A stretch of DNA of 64,000 nt from Chromatiaceae bacterium (GTDB lineage: Bacteria > Pseudomonadota > Gammaproteobacteria > Chromatiales > Chromatiaceae). The translations under genes were made by a program, and so were the position numbers. Of this stretch, positions 27,144-37,957 are shown piece by piece (position 1 is the first letter of the stretch; each line of letters begins with the position of its first letter). The notes below the pieces were generated by a model. That model was not told the origin of the DNA and did not search any database. It was given only the letters and a program-made list of their open reading frames with translations. The stretch is from contig CP037918.1 of assembly GCA_019356535.1 (NCBI GenBank), forward strand, positions 1,892,315-1,956,314, written 5' to 3'.

Positions 27144-27932
27144 CTACCAGGAAACCCGTGCCGGCAGGCCGGCGCGGGCTTCCAAGTCCGCCGGACGCTC
27201 CACCACCACCGCCACAGGGATGCGCGCCTCGTCACCCCCCGCTTGGCGTCGTGCCTCGAAACCGGCCACGATGTCGCGGACTGGCAGGCGCCGCCCGGCC
27301 AGCTCGACATGCAGCGCCTGCGCTGCTTTCAAGGCATCCAGGGTCACTGCATCCACCCACAAGCGCACCCGCAACCGATGATCGTCGGCCAACACGACCA
27401 ACTCCGGCACCTTCAATGCCCCGTTCACCGCCTGACCCGGCCGGGCATCCACCTGCACCACCAGGCCATCGAACGGTGCCTGGAGCACGCTGTGCGCCAG
27501 GGCACGCGCAGCACGCGCCCGGTTGGCCTCGGCACTGGCCACCGCGGCCTTCGCCTCGAGCAGGCCAATGTGTGCCACGATGCGCTCGTGGTCAGACAGC
27601 ACGGTCCGTTCGTACAGGTCCTCGGCACGCTCGAATTCGCGCCGTGCCTCCTCGAGCCTGGCCTGCGCCAGCTGCAGACGCACCCGCGCCGCGGCCAGAT
27701 CGGCCTTCTGCGCCTGCCGATCCAGTGCCAGCAGCAATTCGCCGCGGCGTACCCGCTGCCCGGGAACGACGCGGACGGTCTGGATCACCCCGGGCTCGAG
27801 CACGCCCAGGGTCACCTCACGATTCCAGTCCAGGACGCCGACCAGTTCCCCCGCCCACGACAGCGAAGCCATTCCCGGCCACAGCCAAACCAACGACAGC
27901 CAACACATGCGCCGGATATTTCCCGGTTTCAT
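27144..27932 (-). CDS. Periplasmic adaptor (membrane-fusion) protein
   Basis: A 262-residue exported protein with a signal peptide (about 1-26). The order is half a lipoyl domain (VIQTVRVVPGQRVRRGELLLALD), an alpha-helical coiled-coil hairpin (about 80-150), the second lipoyl half (LQAPFDGLVVQVDARPGQAVNG), and a beta-barrel segment. This is the architecture of HlyD/AcrA-type adaptors, though shorter than most. It overlaps the TolC-like gene by four bases. No inner-membrane pump gene is present on either side. Confidence 0.88.
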   Translation of the reverse strand: MKPGNIRRMCWLSLVWLWPGMASLSWAGELVGVLDWNREVTLGVLEPGVIQTVRVVPGQRVRRGELLLALDRQAQKADLAAARVRLQLAQARLEEARREFERAEDLYERTVLSDHERIVAHIGLLEAKAAVASAEANRARAARALAHSVLQAPFDGLVVQVDARPGQAVNGALKVPELVVLADDHRLRVRLWVDAVTLDALKAAQALHVELAGRRLPVRDIVAGFEARRQAGGDEARIPVAVVVERPADLEARAGLPARVSW

Positions 27933-29215
27933 GGCAGATCCTCCAGCAGCTCTCCGGTCATGGCCCGCAGACGGGCCTCGTTGAGGGCCCAGTCGAAGCG
28001 GACCCGCGCCGTCTTCAGACGCACCTCCGAGATTCGCACCATGGCATCCCCCAGGTCGGTCTTGATCTCCTGCTCGTACCGGGCGCGACTACGATCGAGA
28101 TACAGATCACGATAGTCCCCCTCGACCTGCAGGCTCTCCAGTTCCGCGGCCAGGGTCTCGCGCGCCAGCCAGGCCTCCAGCGCCTGCTGCCGCACCTCCT
28201 GCAAACCGGCCTGCCAGGCTGCCTGCGCACGGGTCAGCGCGGCCTGGGCCCGGGCGACAGCTGCTTCGCGCCGCCCGGCATCGAGCAACGGCCATTCGAC
28301 GTGCACGCCTCCGGCCAGCGGGTGGGTGGAGCTGGTGCGACGATGCCAGGCACCGGCCTCTACCCGCGCACTCAGTACCGGCCCCTGGCTGGCCCGTGCC
28401 GCCGCCAGTGCCTCGCGTGCTGCACGCAGCTCGGCGGCCAGCGCGCGCAGGCGGGGATGACGCTCGCGCACCTGCTCCCAGAAGGTCTCGAACACTTCGT
28501 CGGCTGGTGCCTTTACCTCGATTTCCGGCATCACCAGTTCGGAAGACAGCTCGCCGGGACGCCCCAGGACCAGCGCCAGGCGGGAACGTGCGGTGCGTTG
28601 CCGCGCGGCGCTGCGCCGCTGGGCGCGGTGAGTCTCCTCGTAACGGCTCTCCAGCGCCAGCAGGTCGAGATCCGAGAGCTGCCCCAGCTCGTGCCGATCA
28701 CGCGCCCGGTCCAGGCGCACAAAGGCCACGGACATGGCCTCGTTGTCGCGCGCAAAGGCCAGGTCGGCGAGCAGAACATCGTAGAAGGCCCGCATGATGG
28801 CCAGCGCCTGTTCCTGACGCGCGGCACGCACTCGCCACTGCCCTGCCTCCAGTCGCGCCTGCGCCGCTGTTTCCCGGGCCGTGGAATATCCGGCATCGTA
28901 AAGCCGCTTCTCCAGGAGCAGGTGGGCCCGGCTGTCATTGCGGTCCTGATTCGTGGCCAGCGATGAAGGCTGGATGAGCCGCAACTCGCCTCCCAGCGTC
29001 AGGTGCACACCGTCCAGCGTCGCACTCTCGCGCACGGCGGCCAGACCGGCCGTGCGCTCGGCCTCGGCCTGGAGCCGCAGGGGCACCTGGTCACGCGCCA
29101 GACGCAGGGCGTCGGCCAGCGCCATGGGCTCGGGCAGAGGCTCATCGGCCGCGGCCGCCAACGAGAACGCGCCCAGCAACCACGGGCCCAGAAGACACCA
29201 CCAGCGCATGCTCAA
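27929..29215 (-). CDS. TolC-family outer-membrane efflux protein
   Basis: The 428-residue protein has a signal peptide (about 1-22) and two repeats of long amphipathic helices rich in Ala/Arg/Glu (about 50-220 and 260-420), the hallmark of TolC-type trimeric channels. Helix segments such as LGQLSDLDLLALESRYEE (about 180) and AVARAQAALTRAQAAWQ (about 335) are typical. Its ATG overlaps the stop of the thioredoxin-like gene by four bases, so it is translated with the periplasmic thiol proteins upstream. Confidence 0.88.
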   Translation of the reverse strand: MSMRWWCLLGPWLLGAFSLAAAADEPLPEPMALADALRLARDQVPLRLQAEAERTAGLAAVRESATLDGVHLTLGGELRLIQPSSLATNQDRNDSRAHLLLEKRLYDAGYSTARETAAQARLEAGQWRVRAARQEQALAIMRAFYDVLLADLAFARDNEAMSVAFVRLDRARDRHELGQLSDLDLLALESRYEETHRAQRRSAARQRTARSRLALVLGRPGELSSELVMPEIEVKAPADEVFETFWEQVRERHPRLRALAAELRAAREALAAARASQGPVLSARVEAGAWHRRTSSTHPLAGGVHVEWPLLDAGRREAAVARAQAALTRAQAAWQAGLQEVRQQALEAWLARETLAAELESLQVEGDYRDLYLDRSRARYEQEIKTDLGDAMVRISEVRLKTARVRFDWALNEARLRAMTGELLEDLP

Positions 29216-29763
29216 TGCTCCCGCTTGCGCATCCGCCGCTTGTAGCGGGCGAACGATTCCTTGCGGTAGGCCTGCTCCACCACGTAACGCCCCAGCAACA
29301 GGAACTCTTCCTTGTCGCGCGTGGCGCCAGTGTAGCGCGCCCGTCGAATGTACTTGCCATCGCGATCGAAGAAGGCGAAAACCGGCGTCGCACGTACCCG
29401 ATACTGGCGGACAGCGAAGTCTTTCATGGTCATGGAACGGCCCCGGAAATCGACCACCTCCACGTCACCCTCGATGTCGATCGGGATATTGATGAAGTGC
29501 TGCCGAAAGTAAGCCTGCACCTCCGGCTGGTTGAGCACCGTCTGGCGCATGCGGTGACAAAACGGACACTCGTCCATTTCGAACATGATGAGAATGCCCT
29601 GCTTGCCCTGCGCACGGGCATTGGCCAGCTCTTCCTTCAGATCCCAGAAAGTCTCGTCGAAGAAATACTGGTCGGGATCGCGACCCGATTGTGCCTGTGC
29701 CACACCGGCCACCAGGCAGCACCACAACCACCCGACCAACAAGCGTCTACCAAACCAACCCAC
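29212..29763 (-). CDS. Periplasmic thioredoxin-like protein (SoxW type)
   Basis: The 183-residue protein has a signal peptide (about 1-24) and a thioredoxin fold with the active site CPFC in MFEMDECPFCHRM (about residue 65) and the cis-proline in VRATPVFAFFD (about 128). It resembles SoxW and other thioredoxin proteins that keep periplasmic thiols reduced. The C-terminus is very basic (RYKRRMRKREH). It lies four bases from the TlpA-like gene, so two thiol proteins precede TolC in one operon. Confidence 0.85.
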   Translation of the reverse strand: MGWFGRRLLVGWLWCCLVAGVAQAQSGRDPDQYFFDETFWDLKEELANARAQGKQGILIMFEMDECPFCHRMRQTVLNQPEVQAYFRQHFINIPIDIEGDVEVVDFRGRSMTMKDFAVRQYRVRATPVFAFFDRDGKYIRRARYTGATRDKEEFLLLGRYVVEQAYRKESFARYKRRMRKREH

Positions 29764-29767
29764 CGTG

Positions 29768-30280
29768 CTATCCCCTGGGCGCGCTCTCCGCGCTCACCTG
29801 TTCTTCGTATTGTTCGATGAAATCCTCGATGTCTCTGGCAGTCACCGGCCCCTCCTGGCGCGCCACCACCTTGCCCTCGGGCGAGATCAGGTACGAGGTG
29901 GGCAGTCCGTTGATCGGACCGAGCAGCTGCCCATGCGCGGGCCGCGCCCCGGCCAGCAGGATGGGATAGGAGAGGAACTGCTCGTCGACAAAGGCAGACA
30001 ATGCTGCCTTGTCGATGTCTTCCAGGTTGACGCCCAGCACCACCGGCCCCTTCCCTTCCGCATCATGGAGGACTTCCAGTTCCGGCAACTCCTCGCGGCA
30101 CGGCGGACACCAGGTGGCCCAGTAATTGACCAGCACCCACCTGCCCCGGTAATCCGACAGGTGATGCACCTTGCCGTGCAGATCGGGCAGGGCGAAATCC
30201 GCCCCGGCCATGGCCAGACCTGCCAGGCACCAGGCCATCAGCACGCCCACCAGAGCTCGGCTCTCGAGCAATTTCTTCAT
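29768..30280 (-). CDS. TlpA-like thiol:disulfide protein
   Basis: The 170-residue exported protein has a hydrophobic N-terminus (about 8-25, ending AMAGA) and a TlpA/ResA-type redoxin domain with active site WCPPC in YWATWCPPCREELPEL (about 58) and the cis-proline segment GLPTSYLI (about 127). It is the first gene of the operon. GGGAG lies seven bases before the ATG. Its role is probably reduction of periplasmic cysteines; the substrate is unknown. Confidence 0.87.
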   Translation of the reverse strand: MKKLLESRALVGVLMAWCLAGLAMAGADFALPDLHGKVHHLSDYRGRWVLVNYWATWCPPCREELPELEVLHDAEGKGPVVLGVNLEDIDKAALSAFVDEQFLSYPILLAGARPAHGQLLGPINGLPTSYLISPEGKVVARQEGPVTARDIEDFIEQYEEQVSAESAPRG

Positions 30281-30398
30281 CCGGTGTCTCCCATCACCAT
30301 TTACATCCCTTCCCGGTGGAATCCGTCCCGCCGTGACCTGAATGACTCCTCAGCCTCCCGGGATATTCCATTTGGCTCCCCGGAAAACTTCCGCACCA

Positions 30399-30426
30399 TT
30401 GCTGGCCCTCTGGAAGGCACTATACT
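30399..30426 (+). promoter_or_regulatory. Probable sigma-70 promoter of the PilZ-like gene
   Basis: TTGCTG (30399-30404) and TATACT (30421-30426) are separated by 16 bases. It lies 70 bases upstream of the proposed TTG start and faces away from the tlpA-like gene. Confidence 0.5.
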
Positions 30427-30496
30427 TTCCCACAAAATTGGCAATGAGACATGGGGGCATGCTGCGAAATGCCTTTCGTCTGAGGATCGGGAGTAC

Positions 30497-31969
30497 TTGG
30501 ATATTCCACAACCACTGATCGCCCGACACCCGGACGCCATCCTCAGCGCCCGGGAGCTGCGTTCTTGGCTGGATGAACTCCCGGCAGCCGATCCCAAGCA
30601 CACGATCCATCAGCTGCAGCGCCAGCTGGCCTTCCTGGTACGCGCGCCTCAACCGCCCCGCCGTTACGAGGAACTGCTCCAGTGCTACCACGAACCCGTA
30701 GCCACCTTGCAGCCCCAGGCGCTGGACGCCCTGGACACCCCACAGGTGGCCCGCACGCGCAACCAGCATGACCTGCTGGCCCCCTTTCCCGGCCTGCTGC
30801 AGGAACTGGCCAGCGCCCACATGCGTGCTGCGCAGATGCGTCTGTCCGACGGCAAACCGCCGCGTGCAGCGGATCTTCATGCCGCCCTGCTGATGCTGGG
30901 CCGCAGCATCCAGCACAACATGATCGAACAGCAAGTGCTGCACCCTGGCACCTGGCGCCAGATGGTGCAGCTGTACAACGTGGCAGAACGCCACGGCCTC
31001 GGCCACTCCCCTTGCGACAACCCACTCCGCCTGACGCACGACCCGGCAACTGCAAACGGGGCCTTCTTCAGTGCGCTCATCCTCCTGCTCTCCGACCCCC
31101 ATCGACACTCGGTAGGCTGCATTCAGCAACTGGTGCGGAAGCTGCCCGGTGCCGTGGATGCCTTGCACCTGTCCCGCGAAACGAAAGACCGCTACCGCAT
31201 CCCGGTCGATCTCTCGGGCGCAAGCACACCGCTGGCGTTCTCGCGGCGCCCGACGGACGATGGCCAGGCACACAAGGTCTACCTGCATGGACTCAACACC
31301 ATGCTGCAACAACTGCCGGCCGAAGAGGACGCACCACGCCCCCGCCGACTGCGCCACTGGCTCGCCACCGAACTGGGGACCCTGATCGCCGGTCGGCGCG
31401 AACGCCGGCACCCACGACAGATCCACAACGCCGACTACCATTTCACCCAGGGTTTGGAGGCGGTGCACCAGCGGCTGACCGAACTCCAGTCGCAACATGA
31501 AAGGCGGCAGTACAGCGAAGAAGCTTCCTTGGGCGGCGTACCCTGCCGCCAGAACGACACCTCTTTCGGAGGAGCCAGCTTCCTGCTGCCCGCCCGCGTC
31601 CCCATTCCCGAACCCGGCGAATGGCTGCTGTTCGAACCGGACCAGGCCCCAGACGCCCAGGCTCACAGCAGCCTTGTCGCGCAGATGCGGTGGCGTCTGG
31701 TGGACGACAACGGATGCCAGCACATCGGGGTCGAGCGCCTGATCGGACACGTGTTCCCGGTCACTCTGGGGAGCACGAGGCAACCGGCGCTGCTCAATAC
31801 CGATAAGTCGCACAGCCACTTCCAGCTGGTCGCACCACTGGGACACTTCACCGGGGAAGGCACGGTCGAAACGCTCGAAGGCATCAACAAGCATTACCAG
31901 GTGCGTCACGAGCGTCGGGTGACCCAGTTCTCGGACACCGAAATCATCCACGTCTCGCGGCTCGACTGA
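30497..31969 (+). CDS. Unknown protein with PilZ-like C-terminal motif
   Basis: About 490 residues, mostly helical and cytoplasmic, with no signal or membrane segment. The body is rich in Gln, Arg and His (for example HTIHQLQRQLAFLVRAPQPP). The tail (about 350-430) contains NDTSFGGASFLLP and QMRWRLVDDNGCQHIGVERL, which resemble the D-x-S-x-x-G and VRW...GVE parts of PilZ c-di-GMP-binding domains, but the R-x-x-x-R motif is not apparent. No ATG lies in frame near the likely start. TTG at 30497 is the best candidate, and the gene appears to have its own promoter. Function unknown; a c-di-GMP link is only a suggestion. Confidence 0.65.
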   Translation: MDIPQPLIARHPDAILSARELRSWLDELPAADPKHTIHQLQRQLAFLVRAPQPPRRYEELLQCYHEPVATLQPQALDALDTPQVARTRNQHDLLAPFPGLLQELASAHMRAAQMRLSDGKPPRAADLHAALLMLGRSIQHNMIEQQVLHPGTWRQMVQLYNVAERHGLGHSPCDNPLRLTHDPATANGAFFSALILLLSDPHRHSVGCIQQLVRKLPGAVDALHLSRETKDRYRIPVDLSGASTPLAFSRRPTDDGQAHKVYLHGLNTMLQQLPAEEDAPRPRRLRHWLATELGTLIAGRRERRHPRQIHNADYHFTQGLEAVHQRLTELQSQHERRQYSEEASLGGVPCRQNDTSFGGASFLLPARVPIPEPGEWLLFEPDQAPDAQAHSSLVAQMRWRLVDDNGCQHIGVERLIGHVFPVTLGSTRQPALLNTDKSHSHFQLVAPLGHFTGEGTVETLEGINKHYQVRHERRVTQFSDTEIIHVSRLD

Positions 31970-32036
31970 CCGTTGTCGCGCCGCACCACACGAGTGCTAA
32001 CATAGCGCCTGGTTTCCACCGCGAGGCAAGGCGCAG

Positions 32037-33329
<1,293 letters not shown>

Positions 33330-33333
<4 letters not shown>

Positions 33334-34022
33334 GCCGCCAGCTGCCGCTGGGGCTGGAGTTACGTAGCCCCACCCGTCTCGAAGACTACATCGCCGGCGA
33401 CGACGGCCAGGTGCTGGCGCTGCTCGCCGCGCAGCGTGACGGCAGCGGCGAGGCACAGCTCTACCTGAGCGGCCCACCGCACAGCGGCCGCAGCCACCTG
33501 CTGATGGGCCAGTGCACGGCCGCCCGCGAGGCCGGTCTGATGCCAGTCTACCTGCCGGCCGCCGAGCATGCGCAACTCGCCCCCGAAATGCTCGAAGGGC
33601 TGGAACGCTTCGACCTGATCGCCATCGACGACGTGGATACCCTCGCCGGCCTCGCAGACTGGGAACAGGCGCTGTTCGCGCTCTACAACCGGGCGCGCGA
33701 CCGTGGCTGCCGCCTGCTGTTCTCCGCCAGTGCCGCGGCGGCGTGCGCTGGCTTCACCCTGCCCGATCTGCGCACCCGCCTGGGCTGGGGGCTGAACTAC
33801 CGCCTCAAACCGCTGGACGATGCACAACGTGAACAGCTGCTGCGCCAACTCGCGGCACGACGCGGCCTGGACCTGCCGCCCGAAGTCGCACGCTACCTGC
33901 TGAGCCGCTACTCGCGCGACACTGGCGAACTGAACGCCCTGATCGAACGCCTGGACCGCGAATCCCTGGCCGAACAACGGCGCCTGAGCATCCCCTTCGT
34001 GCGCGAACGGCTGTCAGTCTGA
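33330..34022 (+). CDS. hda: DnaA regulatory inactivator Hda
   Basis: Hda acts with the beta clamp to trigger DnaA-ATP hydrolysis after replication starts. The 230-residue protein has the N-terminal clamp-binding motif QLPLGLEL (residues 4-11), a Walker A variant GPPHSGRSHLL with Arg in place of Lys as in other Hda proteins, the Walker B-like DLIAIDDVDTL, and a DnaA-like AAA+ lid. It ends nine bases inside the convergent perM gene. Confidence 0.95.
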
Positions 34023-35093
34023 ATCGGGCATCGGCTGCCCCTCCGCCCCCTGATACAGACCGCTGGCACGCCAGGTCTCGACCAGATGGCGCAGCAGCAC
34101 CATGGCCACCGCCGCCACCGGCAGGGCGAGCAGGATGCCGAAAAAGCCATAGAGCTGGCCGCCGGCCATCACCGCGAAAATCACCGCCACCGGGTGCAGA
34201 CCGATGCGCTCGCCCACCAGCCGCGGAGTCAGCACCGTGCCCTCGATCACCTGGCCGATCACGAACACCGCCACCACCCAAGGCAGCTCGCTCACGTCCT
34301 GGAACTGGAGGATGGCCGCCATGCCAGCCACCAGCGCACCGAGAATCAAGCCCAGGTAAGGCACGAAACTCACCATGCCGGCGAACATGCCGATGAGCAG
34401 GGCGAAATCCAGCCCCACCGCCCACAACCCGGTGGTGTAGATGACACCGAGCGCGAACATGACCGCCAGCTGGCCGCGCAGAAAGGCACCCAGCACCTCG
34501 TCGGACTCGCGCGCCAGGCGGCTGATCAACGCCACCCGCCCACGCGGCAACAGCGCCTGCACCGCGGCCACCAGATCGTCCCAGTCGCGTAACAGGTAGA
34601 AGGTGAGCACCGGTATCAGCAGCAGGTTGGCCAGCCAGTTGAGCAACGCCATCCCCGAGGCACTGACCGATTGCCACACGCCTGCCAGCAGGCCGCCGGC
34701 GCTGTGCCAGTGCGCTGCGATGGCCTTGCGCAGCACCTCGGGATCGAACAGCGGACCCTCGGCACCGGTCCAGCGCGCCAGCCAGGGCTCGAGGTGCGCC
34801 TTCAGCCAGGTTGCGTACTGCGGCAGTTTCTGCACCAGCTGCATCAACTGTGATTCGATGCGCGGCACCAGGATCACCAGCAGCAGAAACAGGCCGCCCA
34901 GGATCACGCAGAACACCAGGGCCACCGCCAGGCTGCGCGGGATGCGGCGCGCCTCGAGCCGGTCCACCAGCGGATCGCCCAGGTAGGCCAGCAGGGCACT
35001 GACGATAAAGGGCGTGAGGATGGGCGAGAGCAGATACAGCAGCCAGCCGCCGAAGGCCAGCCAGAGCAACACCCAGAGCCGTCTATTCTCCAT
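34014..35093 (-). CDS. perM: AI-2E family transporter / PerM-like permease
   Basis: The 359-residue inner-membrane protein has about eight helices (for example 8-45, 62-85, 150-175, 210-225 and 235-345) and the family signature FAGMVSFVPYLGLILG near residue 250, followed by EGTVLTPRLVGERIGLHP. It belongs to the UPF0118/AI-2E family next to hda, as in enterics. The ATG at 35093 has GGGAGC upstream and overlaps the end of the pgsA-like gene by 11 bases. Substrate unknown. Confidence 0.92.
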   Translation of the reverse strand: MENRRLWVLLWLAFGGWLLYLLSPILTPFIVSALLAYLGDPLVDRLEARRIPRSLAVALVFCVILGGLFLLLVILVPRIESQLMQLVQKLPQYATWLKAHLEPWLARWTGAEGPLFDPEVLRKAIAAHWHSAGGLLAGVWQSVSASGMALLNWLANLLLIPVLTFYLLRDWDDLVAAVQALLPRGRVALISRLARESDEVLGAFLRGQLAVMFALGVIYTTGLWAVGLDFALLIGMFAGMVSFVPYLGLILGALVAGMAAILQFQDVSELPWVVAVFVIGQVIEGTVLTPRLVGERIGLHPVAVIFAVMAGGQLYGFFGILLALPVAAVAMVLLRHLVETWRASGLYQGAEGQPMPDSD

Positions 35094-35673
35094 GCGCTGC
35101 TCCCTCCCGGGCACGCTGCCGCACCGCAGCGCGCCGGGTCCATTCACGCACATAACCCGCCCCGCTGAAGAAGACGGTCAACACCACCGCACCCATCAAC
35201 ACCTGCAACAGCCAGTCCGCCACGGGCGCAATCCCCAGGTGCACCACGCCCAGCGCGACCAACACGATCTGCAGAAAGGTATTGAGCTTGCTGACCGGGC
35301 TGGGTTCGGGGACAAAGGGCCCGATCCGCAAGTTGTAGACGATGCCCCCGCCGACGATAAGCACATCGCGCGCCAGCACCCACAGCACCAGCCAGCCGGG
35401 GAACACGCCCAGCCACCACAGGCAGAAAAAGGTGGACACCAGCAGGAACTTGTCGGCCAGGGCATCGAGAATACCCCCGAGACGGCTGGCCCAGCCGAAC
35501 TGCTTGGCCAGAAAGCCATCCACCGCGTCCGACACCCCAGCCACCAGGAACAGACCGATGGCCAGTTCGATACGCCGATCCAGCAGAGCCCAAACGATGG
35601 GCACCACCAACACCATGCGCAGCGCGCTGATCAGGTTGGGCAGGTGGCGCAGGGGCGATGCCGGTCGCAGCAT
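35083..35673 (-). CDS. CDP-alcohol phosphatidyltransferase (PgsA-like)
   Basis: The 196-residue membrane protein carries the CDP-alcohol phosphatidyltransferase motif D-x2-D-G-x2-A-K-x8-G-x3-D-x3-D at about residues 49-72 (SDAVDGFLAKQFGW then GGILDALADKF), with Lys where most members have Arg. Several hydrophobic helices surround it. It most likely makes a phospholipid such as phosphatidylglycerol phosphate, but it may be a second paralog rather than the main PgsA. ATG at 35673 overlaps the DUF2066 stop (TGATG). Confidence 0.85.
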   Translation of the reverse strand: MLRPASPLRHLPNLISALRMVLVVPIVWALLDRRIELAIGLFLVAGVSDAVDGFLAKQFGWASRLGGILDALADKFLLVSTFFCLWWLGVFPGWLVLWVLARDVLIVGGGIVYNLRIGPFVPEPSPVSKLNTFLQIVLVALGVVHLGIAPVADWLLQVLMGAVVLTVFFSGAGYVREWTRRAAVRQRAREGAAHGE

Positions 35674-36779
35674 CAATGCCCTCCCGTGAACCGATAGCTG
35701 CGTGCCACCGTCGGCCCCGGCGCGGCAGGACGCCGGGGCTGTTCCAGCTCGGCCTCAATGCCCGGCAGGGCCTCGAGCACGGGCGCCGCGTCGAGCTGCC
35801 GCAGCAGGGCCTCCTGGGCAGCGGTGCGCAGCCCCAGCACCAGAGTGCTGCCATCGGCCTCGCGCAGGTGGACACCTTGCAAACCGGACTCGGAGGCCAG
35901 CCAGCGCATCAGCTCCCCATAGGCGGCCAGGCTGTCCACGTCCTCGATGCGTACCAGTACCTCCTCGCCAGCCCCTTCCGCCTGCGGTTGTTGCCGCGCC
36001 AGCAGGCGCTCCTGCAAGGCATCGATGCCAGCACGCAACACCAGAGTACGGTCCTCGCCCCGGGTCTCGAAATGCTCGACATCCCCGCCTTCCCACAGAC
36101 TCCAGTCGGCGGACCATTGCCCGTCGGGTGATGTCCGCAGCCGGCCGGTCAGAACCAGGTCATGCGGATAGCGTGCCGAAGCCTCGCGGATGGCCGCCAC
36201 ATAATCGGCCCACAGGTCCGCGGCGGTCAGGATGGACTGATCCTGAAGGTCCATCAGGGGGAATTGCAGCGGGGTGCCAAAACGCGCGGCCTCGCGCAGC
36301 AAGGCCCCGTGCAGCGCCGGATTCTCGGCCGGATTGAGCAGTTGGCGCTGCGCGCCCTGCTCCTCGGCCAGCCACAGCAACACCCGAGGACGCCGGCCAT
36401 GCCACACCGGCACTCCCTGCTCACGCAGCAGACGCTCCAGCGCACCGGGGTCGAAGCGGGCCCACAGGAGGCGTCCCGCGGGCGCCTCACCATTTTCCTG
36501 CGTCTGGGGCGGCGTCAGGTAGCGAAACTGTTGTACCAACGAGGAGGCCCGGGCGAGCACCGCCTCGGCGGCCCCGCCGCGGCCCACGCTCTCGCGGCCG
36601 CTCAGGCGTTCGATAACCTGGCGCAGGATCTGGCGCAAGCCTTCGGCCCGCGCCTGCGGCCCCTCGTCGGCCACCAGGACCTGGCCACTGTACAGGTCAG
36701 CCTCGTCCTGCGCCCAGGTGCCTGCCGACATCACCATCCAGGCCGCCAGTAACAACCACTTGCCAATCGTCGATTTCAT
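35673..36779 (-). CDS. DUF2066 periplasmic protein
   Basis: A 368-residue exported protein with a signal peptide (about 1-23, ending TWAQ) and the DUF2066 N-terminal region [13 protein letters not shown] to [13 protein letters not shown]. The rest is a globular domain with repeated Arg/Leu/Glu helices. The function is unknown. Its divergent position next to purM and upstream of a pgsA-like and perM gene is conserved in related bacteria. The purM promoter lies in the 119-bp intergenic region. Confidence 0.88.
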   Translation of the reverse strand: MKSTIGKWLLLAAWMVMSAGTWAQDEADLYSGQVLVADEGPQARAEGLRQILRQVIERLSGRESVGRGGAAEAVLARASSLVQQFRYLTPPQTQENGEAPAGRLLWARFDPGALERLLREQGVPVWHGRRPRVLLWLAEEQGAQRQLLNPAENPALHGALLREAARFGTPLQFPLMDLQDQSILTAADLWADYVAAIREASARYPHDLVLTGRLRTSPDGQWSADWSLWEGGDVEHFETRGEDRTLVLRAGIDALQERLLARQQPQAEGAGEEVLVRIEDVDSLAAYGELMRWLASESGLQGVHLREADGSTLVLGLRTAAQEALLRQLDAAPVLEALPGIEAELEQPRRPAAPGPTVARSYRFTGGH

Positions 36780-36898
36780 GGCGCGGAAGTGTAACAGGAT
36801 GGCCGATGGCGCGAAAAATGCGGGGTTCTTTCAGGTGCGGCCTGCGGGGGCAGAGGGTAAAATCGCCGCCCAGTCTTTCCCCTTCCGCGGAGTCCGCC

Positions 36899-37957
36899 TT
36901 GAGCGACAGAAACACACCTTCCAACGATGCCGCCGGCCTGAGCTATGCCCAGGCCGGGGTGGACATCGACGCCGGTAATGCGCTCGTCGAGCGTATCAAG
37001 CCCATCGTCAAACGCACCTTCCGCCCCGGCGTGCTCACCGGTCTGGGCGGTTTCGGCGCCCTGTTCGAGATCCCGCAAGGCTTCAACGAGCCTGTGCTGG
37101 TCTCGGGCACCGACGGGGTGGGCACCAAGCTGAAGCTGGCCATGCAGCTCGAGCGTCACGACAGCATCGGCATCGACCTGGTGGCAATGTGTGTCAACGA
37201 CATCGTGGTCACCGGCGCCGAGCCGCTGTTCTTCCTCGACTACTATGCCACCGGCCACCTGGACCTGGACGTGGCCACGGCAGTGGTCGAAGGCATTGCG
37301 CGCGGCTGCGAGCTGGCCGGCTGCGCGCTCACCGGCGGCGAGACCGCGGAGATGCCCGGCATGTACGAGGGCAGCGACTATGACCTGGCCGGCTTTGCCG
37401 TGGGCATCGTCGAGAAATCGCGCATCCTGCAGGCCGACAAGGTACAAGTGGGCGACGTGCTGCTGGGCCTGGCCTCTTCCGGTCCGCATTCCAACGGCTA
37501 TTCGCTGATCCGCAAGGTGATCGAGGTGGGTGGCGCCGACCTGGACCAGGCCTTCGACGGCCGCACCCTGGGCGAAGCCCTGCTGGCGCCGACCCGCATC
37601 TACGTAAAATCGTTGCTGGCACTGCTCGAGCAGGTGGAGGTACACGCCCTGGCGCACATCACCGGCGGCGGGCTTACCGAAAACCTGCCACGCGTGCTGC
37701 CGGCCCGCTCGAAGGCCGTCATCGAACGCGCCGCCTGGACCCTGCCCCCGGTGTTCGCCTGGTTGCAGGAACAGGGCCGCATCGACGAGGCCGAGATGCT
37801 GCGCACCTTCAACTGCGGCATTGGCATGGTGGTTTGCGTGCCGGAGGCGGCGGCCGAGGCGGCCAGCGAACGGCTGCGCGCGCAGGGCGAGACGGTGATC
37901 CCCTTGGGCCGCATTGAAAACGCCGAGACCGACACTCCCTTCGTGGAATACGCATGA
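36899..37957 (+). CDS. purM: Phosphoribosylformylglycinamidine cyclo-ligase (AIR synthetase)
   Basis: PurM forms the imidazole ring of purines in the fifth step of de novo synthesis. From a TTG at 36899 the product is 352 residues, the usual length. That start has GGAG seven bases upstream, while an earlier ATG would add about 30 unrelated residues. Signatures include [44 protein letters not shown] and [11 protein letters not shown]. It overlaps purN by four bases (ATGA). Confidence 0.96.
   Translation: MSDRNTPSNDAAGLSYAQAGVDIDAGNALVERIKPIVKRTFRPGVLTGLGGFGALFEIPQGFNEPVLVSGTDGVGTKLKLAMQLERHDSIGIDLVAMCVNDIVVTGAEPLFFLDYYATGHLDLDVATAVVEGIARGCELAGCALTGGETAEMPGMYEGSDYDLAGFAVGIVEKSRILQADKVQVGDVLLGLASSGPHSNGYSLIRKVIEVGGADLDQAFDGRTLGEALLAPTRIYVKSLLALLEQVEVHALAHITGGGLTENLPRVLPARSKAVIERAAWTLPPVFAWLQEQGRIDEAEMLRTFNCGIGMVVCVPEAAAEAASERLRAQGETVIPLGRIENAETDTPFVEYA

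Noticed and set aside
26354..28966. 870-codon plus-strand frame across cpdA and the adaptor/TolC genes
   Set aside because: It crosses well-supported genes on both strands and is rich in Pro/Arg, as expected of an off-frame reading.
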